Assembly: GCF_051020765.1 (NCBI RefSeq)
Contig: NC_134943.1
Span: 10,106,001-10,170,000 of the forward strand
Reading direction: 5' to 3'
Length of the DNA stretch: 64,000 bases
From: Lasioglossum baleicum
Taxonomy: Eukaryota; Arthropoda; Insecta; Hymenoptera; Halictidae
The notes beneath the pieces were generated by a model. The model had not been told where the DNA came from and did not search any database. It saw only the letters and a list, made by a program, of their open reading frames with translations. Of this stretch, positions 45,696 to 57,600 are shown one piece after another; the stretch's first letter is position 1; each line of letters opens with the position of its first letter. The translations under genes were made by a program, and so were the position numbers.

Positions 45696-48600
45696 TTAAG
45701 ATTCGGGGATGGGTACCTCGTTATAGAAGACCTCTTTGCCTTCCTCGACAGAGGGCAGCAGCTCATCCGTAGAATGAGGTGTCCTCGGACTAGGTGTTGG
45801 TGCGACCTGTTGTTGCTGCTGCTGTTTCTCTTGCTCCCTCTGTTTAGCTAATCGAAGCTCCTGAAGCGCTTGTCGTTGCTCCTTTTCGTTCCTCTCCTTT
45901 TCCAAACGTCGTGCGCTATAGCTACGCGCCGACGACGTTGAACTGTGAACCGAGGTTAAGCTAGGACGACGAGAACCTGTTAGAAACAGGGACGAGAAGT
46001 TCAGTTTGAGCTTGTGGACCGCAGGCACCCTATACTCTCGTTCTCTCGCTACGCTAACTCGTGAGAGCCGATCGCTAAGTCGAAATCGGTAGGGGCACGA
46101 AATCTAGCTGCTTCTATCGGATCCGATAGATCCCTTTGGGCTTCTGAGATCGATTATTCTATTGCAGTACTTCGGTACAGATCGGTGAATATGCAAGCTC
46201 GATGATCGCGGAAAAATCGGCTAGTTTATTTATTCGATTAGTTCGGTGAATCTGGGTCGCGTCTAAATCATGACGAATATGATCATTCGTGACAAAAATG
46301 GATAAGCAAAATGTGAAATTAATAATAAAAAAATAAATAATAATTTCGTGAGGATCCATTTATTAAGAAAGTATTGACCCAGATCCACTGCGATGCAGAG
46401 ACAGTTTCCAATTCCCAGATAGAGGACAGTATATCCAGATCGGCAAATCGAGCGAATTAAAAAATTTCAATGGCGCGGAAGGAGATCGGTGACGCGAACG
46501 AGGGCACACCGGGGTGCAACGATCTCCGGAGTTGATCCCGTTGATCCCCGTGCGATCCCCCGCTACTGTTGTTGTGTGAGGGGAGCGGAGGAAGATATGT
46601 TCTTGAGAGTGAGGATGTGACGAGAGGGATCGCGTCGATCAATGAGTTATCACCATGGTCAAGCAATAGACGAGAGAAAGCGGATGCAGCAGCGGGAATC
46701 GGGCGGCTCCGTCGACGAGAGCTTTCCCCCCCCCCCCCTGGCCGTTAATCAATGTGATTCCTCCGCGAACGGACCTTGATATTATTTGCAAATGAGATTC
46801 TTTAATGTCAAGAGCCAGGCGTCGGCGCTCGGCGACTCTCGGCGTCGAGCGACGTCACGTGTATGCGGTGGATTGCAGGCAAGGCTCGAAAACACTCCAA
46901 AAATACTGTTCGGAAACGTTACACTGGTTCTGAATTGCGTACGAGGACTAAAAGAATTTCAGAAAATGAATTGAATCATTAAACAATGAAGTAAATTCCT
47001 GTTTGGCTCCGGTGTCCTGTGAATAATAGAAACAATTTTTATCTGGCACGAAAATGCGCGGTATAATTATATTACCGGACCATGTACGAATAGTTCTTTC
47101 ATCAAACTTCCTTTGTGATTTTTTAACGAACAAGAAGAGACGAGTCTGGAGTGTCAGTGAGGAATTTCAACATTTTCCGAGCCCTGACTGTTCCCAGAGA
47201 GCGACTGAAGCGTCCCCGATTCAGGGACCTCGTTACACCGGTCCTTATTGATTAACGGCGCCGAAGGGCGACAGAAAATAAGCCTGGACAGAGAAAGAGC
47301 GGCGTGTTGTGCATCCTGTTGCATACAGCCATGTCTATAGGTCGCGGCGTTCCTTAATTGCTCGTCCAAGGCTGACAACGACCCGGCCCGCTGGATGAAT
47401 TACCCGGGAACTCTTTTCGTTGTTCGTTTCTCGAACCTCGGAACGAGATATAAAAAAACCCGGCGGATCACAATAGCCCGGAACGCTCAATTATTCCTGT
47501 CGCGACTACGATGCGATGCGATGCGAAGCTGAAAAGCTGCCGTTTTTTCCGCAGCCAAGCCGCGAAAATCCGCATGTGGTTCACCACTAAGGGGCTGCGC
47601 GACTACGTAACAATTAATTGTCGAAGATTCGGCGAGAAGCTTCAGTGTTCCGGTAGTTTCGAAATTCAATTCTTTAATGGAAGCGCGAAAACTGTAAATA
47701 TTGATATCAAAATGATGTAGATTATTGTTCTCTGTCGCAAGTATCAGACTGCGAATCTTTCTGGAAAATAAACATTGATTGCGTCAACTGCACAAGGCAC
47801 GGAAATATAAAAATTGATTTCTCTGTTTAATAATTCTAATCCCTCGTCTGCAACCTGGATCATTTCGTTTCAAAATATGGATTTCGAGACATATTCCAGA
47901 ATTTTTTAGATTTTAGATCAGTGGTTCCCAACGTGGGGCCCACGCACCCACAGGGGGGCAATTTAATTGTCAAGGGGGATAATTCGACAATTTCCTAGTG
48001 ATTTATTCCTAAAATCTATCATTTAACCCTTCGCCAGAGTTGGGCAGTAATTAATTACATGAGTATTTAATTACATCTTCAATTACATGTGCAAAAGTGG
48101 ACTATAATTACAATAAGAAAACGGTTAAATGGTCCAAAACATAAAAATTAGTGATTTAAAAGAATAATTACACTGAAGTAATTGTTAGACACAATTACAA
48201 TTACTGTAATCATGTTAAGTAATTGCAATTACTGTAATCATGTTAAGTAATTGCAATTACTCCTTTCACGATTACTGTAATTGTAATTGTGGTTCGCAAT
48301 TACGATTACTGGTTGAGCCAAAGTAATTGCAATTACCAATTACAATTATATGTAATTATAATTTTATTTCTGCAATTTCAAGTAATTTAAATGCAATTAC
48401 AAGTAATTGTAATTGGTAGTTGCAATTACTTAAGTAATTTGCAATTACTAAATTGATAATTTAGTGCCAAAATGCCGAAGTGTTATACCAATTTCGTATC
48501 TATCAAATTAAAAGATCAATGGGAATGGAATTATTCAAGGACAGAAGAAATGTTTAATTTTCGAGTTAAAATAGCTCTGAGTGCAAAGGGTTAAGTTCCT

Positions 48601-51600
48601 TCAGTGAACAATTCAATTTTTGAATATTAAAGATTATGTATATGTTATCTTAGGTGGGGCATGGCACAGAAAAGTTTGGCAAACACTGGTGTAGATGCAA
48701 ATAAGGTTGCAGACGGATGGTTAACAAGTTCTCAATTTCTTCTAATCTATGTTCGAAATTGCAGTTACTTATTTTCGTCAGAAATGCATAAAATCCGCAG
48801 TCTACTTGCCAAAATATCGGTATAATATTCACACTATGTCCGTTGATCTCTCGGTAACAATGAAAGAACGTAAGTTCAGCAAACCGTATCAAAGCAACGC
48901 AGGTTGGGAGACAGTAACCATTGTCGCCAACCAGTGGTCCCGCAGCCCGTTAATCTCGCGGACTTTCGCGAAGCACAAAAGCACAGCTCCTCGGAAGCGA
49001 GAGGTGGCGATTGTTCAGGCTTGCTCGCTTGTTATTCGCAAGAGGGGAAGCGAGCCTCGAATCGCGACCCCCAATTAGGGGGTAAGCGTTACAATTTCCT
49101 TCGTCCGCCCCTCCCTTTCACTCGTTTCCTTTATTTTCACGGAAAGCGCGCGGAATAAACAGCGAGGAACCGCGAGGCTCCGTTAATTGGAACGCGTCGT
49201 TCATTAAAAATACCAGTGGCGGGAGAGGGGAAGAAAAATCTGGGGAGGAAGAATAACATCGAAGAAATCACGAAGCTCTTCTTCGAAAAGGGGGAGGAGA
49301 AAATTCGAGGGAAATCGCGAAGCTCTCTTCTTTTTATTAACGTGGGGAATGACGAAAATTCGAACCCATCGGTGTTCATTAAAAATGCCAGCTGAGGGCG
49401 CAGGAAAACTCGAGAAAATTGTGAAGCTTTATTTTTCCTTCGAAAGGGAGGGGGTAGATAGCGAAGCTCTGTTTCTCCTTCAAAGACAGGAGAAGGGGAA
49501 ATCGGGAGATCGCAAAGCTCTGTCTTCGAGGCGGAGGGGTAGGAAAAATTGAGGGGAATTGCGAAGCTTCTTCTATGCATCGAATAGTGGGGCCAGAGAA
49601 AAATCGGGGATATTGCAAAGCTCCTTTCCTCCTTAGAAAGGGTAGAGGAAGAGAAAATTCGAGGAAAATCGCGAGGCTTTCTTTTTTCTGTTAACATGGG
49701 GAATGAGAAAAATTCGATCCCATCGGTGTTCATTAAAAATACCAGCAGAGGGCGCGGGAAAACTCGAGAAAATAGTGAAGCTTTATTTCTCCTTCGAAAG
49801 GGAGGGGGTAGATAGCGAAGCTCTTTTTCTCCTTCAAAGGCAGGAGAAGGGGAAATCGGGAAGATCGCAAAGCTCTGTCTTCGAGACGGAGGTGTAGGAA
49901 AAATTGAGGGGAATTGCGAAGCATTTCCTTTTCATCGAATAGTGGGGGAAGAGAAAAATCGGGTGGGGTGGGGAATCGCGAAGCTTTCTTCTGTTTGAAT
50001 AGGGGGGAAGGTCTCTCGCATGCGATCCGTGGCACCGTTGATGCGTGCGTGTGCGGCGAGCTAGCTAGTGCGTAAAGATTTCGTGTCTCTCTACGTCTTA
50101 CCAGAGAACAGTTCGTTCGTTAACGAGCAACGAAATCGGCCGCTGCCATCTTGCTATCTCGTAACACACTCGTGCAGCGCTTTATTTTTTGGACAGTACA
50201 ATTAGAATATCGGTTTTCGGTTGCGGTGTCGTGTCTCGTCGCGATTCTCGGTTCTCCTGAATCGTGCGTGCGTGTGTGTGGTTTCTGTTTGTGTATCTGT
50301 ATCGTGTTGGTTTTCGATCCTTTCAGGTGAGAGAATCGTATGATAGATGTGTTTCGTGATGTTATTCTGTCGATAGATGACGGTGTGAACTTTAGTGGAA
50401 TAGAAGAACAACAATCTAAACAGAGAAAGAGGCTGTGGTCGTGTCGGGCACGAAATCGTAGCTGCGTTTCCTCGTTTATTATATATTTACACAATTGTTC
50501 TAAAGGGAAATATCGATTCGACGACGTCGAGAACAAAGTTCTGACAGGGAACGAGGAAACGCAGTTTAGGGAGGGAAACGCTAAGTCACAAACAAACTAC
50601 GACACAACAGCGAGAACGGCACGGTACGACTCGAAAGCACCAACATCGTCTTCTTCTTCTTCGTCATCGGTCTCGCCTCCTCACGATATGCGACTCGCGG
50701 TACGACCGAGAGAACCAGGGACACCAGCAAAAACGGAATCAATCGATAGAATTAATCCCGGTGAACGGATAATGGGAGTCGAGTGGCCTTCCGAGGTTCG
50801 ACGCAACAGGAAGATAACGAGCGGCCTCCTTAAACCTGTTAACCGGATGTCTCGAGCCCGTGCAATTACGGTTTCGAGGGCTGACTTCGATATTATTTCG
50901 ATAACTGATCGGAAAATACGAATCCAACCGGACGATACCGTTCATGTATCCTCCGATGACACTGAATTTTTGGAAAATCAAACCGTTCGTTCTGAAATGT
51001 CTTGGAAGATGCCCGTAGATTCCGACAGTATCGCAGGAAATTCGAAACGATGATTTGCGCGTGTTTGGGCCTCCGTTGCGTCGAACTTGAAACCAGTGAC
51101 CGCTCGAAGGCAAATGAACGATGGAAGAAGAGAGAAGGAAAAAGAACACGGCCGAATAACGGTGTGTGATTCGAGCTAGAAGAATATAGGAGAAACGGAG
51201 ACAGAGAGGTAAAGAGAGAGAGAGACAGAGAGAGAGAGAGAGCTGTTCTTGTTAATTTGTTTCGATGTGTGGGCGTTTGTGTTTGTTTGTGCGTCTGTGT
51301 GTGTGTGTGTGTATGTATGTCTGTACACAACGGTGAGAGATGCGGGCAGATAGAAGAGAAGACAGACAACGAAAGAGTTAGAAATTGATCGTTGATCGTC
51401 TACCGAGGCCGTCGGACGATCCCTCAGCCACGTCGCTAAGGGTACGTCGATGCTTGTTCCCGCCTTTGGTCGCCTGCAGGTGACACGATATAAGCAAGAT
51501 GGCGGCGGCACGTGCCGCACCTGCTCTCGACGCTGGTACCAGGGGACCACGGCTACCGCTGCTGCTAGGCCTCCTGGTGTACGCGTAGGTCAACGGCCCT

Positions 51601-54600
51601 CCGCCTGTGCTGCTTCTTTCGCTGGATCGGGAGGACGGTCGGCCGCCGTGAAGCGTCAGTGGTATACCTGTTGGAGTTTCAGTGTCATTTTTCCCCATTG
51701 TTCGATTGCCCGATCGAGGATGCATCGTCCTTGCTTCTCACCGTCTTCGAAGAAGCAGTCAACCCTCGCGCTACCAAGCACAGAACGCTTTGTGCGTTCA
51801 TTGTTCGTGGAGAACAGAGAGCAGAAAATCTCTAGTTTCTCCATTCGAACGAGAATACCTCGGTAGCGCGAGGATCAACCCTCGCCCAGCCGATTTCGAA
51901 TCGTTTGCGATCCATCTTTTTGCTCGTGCACCTTACCCTTTCAATCTATTGCACCTTTTCTGATCCCGTTTTGCGCAGTGCTCAGAACATTCGGGCATTT
52001 CGAATTGTTTCGTTAACCCCTCGCATCACCATTTAGTTTACGGTTATTGTCAGCGGAACGTATTCGCCGTGCAAAATCAAAGGATTACCGTAATTTTTCA
52101 ACGAAAATTCCCAATATTCCAAGTGCTGTGACTTCACGAAAAATATTCGTTCGGGGTCTCGTTTCAAAGCTTGTACCGTCTACTTTCGTAATCCATTATT
52201 CGGTTTTTCTCGAGAAAATTTTCTACACTATGCGACGGCTGGGAATTTATTAATATTTTATATCTGAACAGTGCACGAGGATCGAACAATCTCCTCTTCT
52301 CGTTTTAATACAAGCGTCACTAGATAATCCATCCTGGATAATCTACGGCAGTTTTCAACCTTTCGCACAGTGAGGTCGCCTCTGACGTGACCACACGATT
52401 TCTCCTTGAAACTCTTAAATCACCTCTGGCATGGGAAAACAATTATAGTGCAAAGGTTTAAGCAAACTTCTTCCCTTATCCATCGCAAGCACCGTTTCGT
52501 TTCATTCAAATTGCTTTCTCCTTTCCACTATAGACATCGTTAGATAATATATTATCGATTTGAGAAGACTGGCATGGGTCAAGAATGACCCGTCGTTCGT
52601 CTGCTGCATCAGTCTTTTCAATCGGCTGTTCAAGGGTTAATTGGACATGAACATTAAGCGTGTAAAGGTGATCGAAGACGAGTAAGTGAGATGGAGTCAG
52701 TGAAGTGGGGGAGTGAGATAAATTAAATCCTACATCCCGAGCAAGGTGATTTAACCCTCTGGACTCGAATCACCCGAATGAAAATAGTTGGAAATATTTT
52801 CAACAATGCTAGATTTCCGTTTAAGGGTGCCGGCGCGCCCGTGCAAGAGTGTGGTGGCACACGCACACATCGCTAGATCCGCATATACGTACAGCAAGGA
52901 GCAAAACTGAACCAATAACCACAAGTTTTGTATAAATCATTATTTATTGCTAAAAATATAGAAGAATAACAAAAAATTAACATTATAATTATTTTTATCA
53001 TAGTTAGAAGTAACTTAAAGAAATTTTTTTCAACGAGGAGACATTAATTATTGGAAAAATTTCTTAAGTTACTTCTAACTATGATCAAAATAATTATAAT
53101 GTTGATTTTTTGTTATTCTTCTACATTCCTAACAATAAATAATGATTTATACAAAACTTGTAGTTATTGGTTCACTTTTGCTCCTTACTGTATATGAAAG
53201 TACATACAAGGTTCACAAGAATACAAAATGACGCTTCAACATTGCAATAAGGAGTTCAGAAGCGGTCAATTGTGATTCCTAAAAGTCAAATCTATGTCTG
53301 CCTGGTGCCCAAAATGCATATTTTTACGTTATCTAGGAATAATTTGTAATATTCTGCAGATACCGCCTGGTATTTGGTGAATAATTAATTAATTAATCCT
53401 GGCTATGTAGATGCAGAGCGATTTTTTCGATTCGAACGATAAATCTCTCAATATTTACGAATATCTGTCAGTAACGGCCATCTTGTGATATCATGCTTGC
53501 TTCGGATGCCTCGTGACAGGCGGTGTATCTGCCGAATATTACAAATTATTCCTCGATAACGTAAAAATATGTATTTTGACATATATTTGACTTTTAGGAA
53601 TCACAATTGACCGCTTCTGAACTCCTCATTGCAATGTTGAAGCGTCATTTTGTATTCTTGTATTTTATTCTAATAAATCATATTGGGAACAATTCTAAAT
53701 CGGTGAAAACGTCGTTGGAGAAACTGGGTTCTGAAATCAGAATAGCTTCGAGTGCAAAGGGTTAATCAATCCTACTGCGTTCTTTGGGTGCTGAATAAAC
53801 TACAGCTGTGCGGACTACTCGGATTCAACTAGAACGACAACGAAAAAAAAAAAAAAACACTGAACTAAACTCGAGCGACGAAACCGAATCGGAGTAACGC
53901 GAACAAAAACGAGCCCGAGTAAACCATCGAGCGCGTATTTGCAGGTTGTCAGCGATTGTTAACCCTGCGGTAATAGCAGTGCCGTCGAGTTTCCCTTGAA
54001 ATAGAACGAAGCGAAGATTGGAGTGCTCCTCGCCGATACTTAAAGTTATTGATTCTTCGGCGAGGACGGCGCGGCGTCGTAATGGAGTATGGCGCGGTAC
54101 CGTTCGCTCCCGAGTATCGTCGAGATCCACCGTGTCGTTCTCTCGATCGTCAACGCGCGATCGCTTCGTTAAATTTCGAACGTTGTCGCACACACGTTCC
54201 CGTCGATCCATCGATCCTCGAGACACGGATTCCGGAGGCTGTTGCTTGAGAAAAAGAGCTACTCACCGGTGTCGCTGGAGAACAGCATGGGCGGCGCGTG
54301 GTTCGCGTTGGCATAGCGCCGCGGCCTTGAGTATCTCGCGCGGCTGAACAATTTGAGCACGAAGCATATCATCGCCGTGAATATCGCGATTCCCGATGCT
54401 ATGCAGAGCAGGGTCGGAATATCCGTAGTTATCAGCACCAGATCTGCCAACAGACGCTCCCGATTCACAAACACTTCACCGTACAAGCGGTAGCTCGCGA
54501 CGCCATACTGCGACTAGTAACAAACAACTGGACGCGGCAATTCTCATCATTACTCCCGATTTTGTCGAACAATTTTCTTTCCATGTTTACGGACCGGTAA

Positions 54601-57600
54601 AAGTGGTATTTACAATCACAATAATTCGAAGTTAACCCTCGTACGTTTCCACATACTGTATTATGTTCGATTTCTTTCTAAATGTGTTATAAGTTTGTGT
54701 ATTTGTTTAAAATATCATGTTGTATGTAAAACACAAGTCGAAATTTGTAAGAAAACTGTACGTGGCGAGCATAAAAATTATATTTATACAGGGTGGGGCA
54801 TTTATCCTGGCCATCTGGAATATCGAAATTCCAGAGAAAAAAATATTTCAAAAGGGGCTGATAAATATTTCATATTAAAAATATTTCAAGGAGGGGCTGA
54901 TGCAGCAGTCATATCCATTTTTAATTTCCATCATCTTTTCAAGGTCATTCCGAGGTCAACATTATGTTTTCAAATGGAATGTCCTATCTTTTATACCATA
55001 GATCGATAGACTATCGAATTCTGAGTAAAAATGTATTGACCTCCATATGTCCTAAATCCAATAGTTAACGAGATATCATCGAAACAATTTTCTTTTTTCT
55101 TTGGACAATATGTCGTCAACTATTAGGTTCAGGACGTATGAAGGTCAACACTTTTATACTCAGAATTTAATACTCTATCGGTCTATGGTATAAAAGTAGG
55201 ACATTCCATTTGAAAAAATAAAGTTGACCTTGGAATGATCTTGAAAACATGGTGAAAACCTTTTGAAATGACTGCTGCATCAGCCCCTCCTTGACTTAGA
55301 CTTGTTATTTGAAATATTTTTTTCTCTGGTATTTAGTTTTCGAAATTTTCCAGGTGGCCAGGATGAATGCCGCACCCTGTATATGCAGTAAGTGCAAGAT
55401 ATAATAACTTTAATTAACTTTTAATGAAATACATTACAATATAATAGATCCAATGGAGTGGAGAGCGAAAATGGGTGAAATATCACCCGACGATCTTTTC
55501 TGTAACTATTCCCGAGGAACGTACGAGAGTTAAACAATTTAGTTAATGAAATGTGACGTAATTTAGTTAATGTAAAATTTAAAAATGAAGCACAGGGTAC
55601 AGTTCGAATACCGTAACAATAGTCGAAAAGTGATCGCTGGATGAACGAGCGTTTCGCGGATCGTTAACGTCAATTAGTCAGCGATTTCTGAACGATTCAG
55701 TGATTTCCAGAGTTCGAATGGCTTTCGTTTTGTGTTTTAATGGGAACTGGGGATTCGTTCGGAATTCCGGTAACGTTTGAACGAGGTGGTCAATTAGTCG
55801 GCAACGGTATACCTTCGGCGCAGAACACCTTCTTGTTAGGCCTGGACAGGGTGACCCTATGGTAGCCATTCTCGCAGTCGCACACAGCATGGTGCTGCAC
55901 TTGAGTGCAGGTCGAGTGCTGATCCGAAAAAGTGCAAGTCGCGCGGTAGAAGCACTGCTCCCCGAGTCTTTTGGCTGGAAAAACCGGTTCGTCGTTCGAT
56001 TACTTGACCTACACTACTTCTCGATCGTCTGACCGAGTCGGGAACTCCTCTACTGGCAACTCGGACAACAGGATCCTCCAAACTTCCGGGCTACAATAAA
56101 ACCAGTCTAAAATGTAAAATTTTATTCGCGGTTATTTTACACTGGTTTCATTGTAACGTGAAAGTTTTCACGTTCCGGAAAAATATTAGACGCTTCGAAT
56201 TTGTTGCTGAACTCGACTGAATACCATAAACAGGATCCCCCAATGCTACATCAATGTTTCTCGGTCGAAAATCAAATTCGATCTGCCCTTTCGCATGAAT
56301 GATTCGAGATTTGAAAAAAGGTTGTAAAATTTCATTTACGTTCAATTTTTTTCAAGTCTCGAATCATTCCACGCGACCGATCTTCTGCAACAAATTGAAA
56401 GCGTCGAATATTTTTTCTTAATTCACCGGCAATCTTTTGTTGGGTTTAATCCAGAGCTGGGGAAAATAGTATTTTAAATAGTAAATAGTAAATATATATA
56501 ATCCCATTTATTATACAGTGTCTGTATAACTTTGAAAATAAAATATGTTATTTGATGCAGTAATTTTTGAAAATAAAATATTTTATTTGATGCAGTAATT
56601 TTTGAAAATAAGATATTTTATTTGTTGCAGTAATTTTTGAAAATAGTATTTTATTTTAAGAATATTGGAAATATTTGGACTTTGTCTTTTCATTTACAAT
56701 TTCAATTTTAAATATTATTGCTCAAAATAATGGTTCGCATTCAATAGATTTCTGAGTATAAATAGTTTCCTAGTGATAAGATGCAGCAATCAAACAAAAG
56801 AATAAAACGAAAATGTGGCAAATGATATACTTTCTTATATTAAGTACCATTTCCTCTTTAAATTATTGCTAAAATAAGAAATATTAAATAAGTAATGCGA
56901 TTTCTGAAAGTATTAGGTATATAACGATGCAAAAAATAAAATATTCTATTTTGTGGATGAAATTGTTAAAATAGAAATATTTTATTTTGAGGTTCAGATT
57001 GTTCAAATAGAAATATTTTATTTCGAGGTTCAGATTGTTCAAATAGAAACATTTTATTTCGAGGTTCAGATTGTTCAAATAAAATACTATTTTCTTTAAG
57101 CAAAATAAACTCTAAAATATTAAATAGTATTTCAAATATTTTTTCGCCAAATAATGCCCACCTCTGGTTTAATCGAGTCTCGCAGGCAACGATTCGCGTT
57201 CCAGAAAAACGCGAGGCGCGGTATAATAGAATGCAGCAGGGACGCGCGCGGATCAATTATCATTCGAAACTCGAGAGGGAGCCAATGAATGCTCGTTTGA
57301 AACAGATAGAAGGATCAGCGCGTTAGTCCGTGACAAGCGTTTGAATAACCGGGCGTCAAAACGGATCGGGCACGCGAGAGGAGGAGCGAAACACAAAACG
57401 TTCTATTCACAGCGCGTCGAACAATCGTTTAAAGACGACGGGCAGCTTCCTCGACGTTTATTTTCCCTCCTCCCCCCCCCGTTCACCCTCTCTCTCTCTC
57501 TTTCTCTCTCGTTCGCACATTCTCTCACGCTAGCACCGTCTCATTCTCTCACGTTCCCCTCACGTTCTCGTTCTCTTTCTGTTTCTCTTTCTGTCCGCGT

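Larger units (their letters stand above)
47745..48804. mobile_element. TAGACTGCGG-family MITE split by a hAT-like insertion
   Basis: The left family end (CAGACTGCGAATCTTT) is at 47745 and the right end (GCATAAAATCCGCAGTCTA) finishes at 48804. Removing the inserted element at 47919-48688 and one target copy leaves about 280 bases, near the size of other copies. The nested order shows that the MITE is older than the insertion. Confidence 0.65.
45977..51520 (-). other. 5.5-kb intron of EB-module gene
   Basis: It holds a nested transposon pair (47745-48804), a tandem repeat (49198-50000), a GT/CT microsatellite (51200-51320) and a 237-codon plus-strand open frame at 50340-51053. A run of C lies near 46727-46738. 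Apart from these I see only spurious short frames. Confidence 0.6.
51668..54266 (-). other. Intron with three consecutive repeats
   Basis: It contains the hairpin elements at 52890-53192 and 53215-53660. It also carries several copies of the TTAACCC/GCAAAGGGTTAA motif (52011, 52445, 52631, 52750, 53751, 53957). No coding sequence is supported. Confidence 0.6.

Noticed and set aside
49137..49733. 198-codon minus-strand frame
   Set aside because: Its open length comes from the 353-bp tandem repeat; the product repeats the same Phe/Pro-rich unit.
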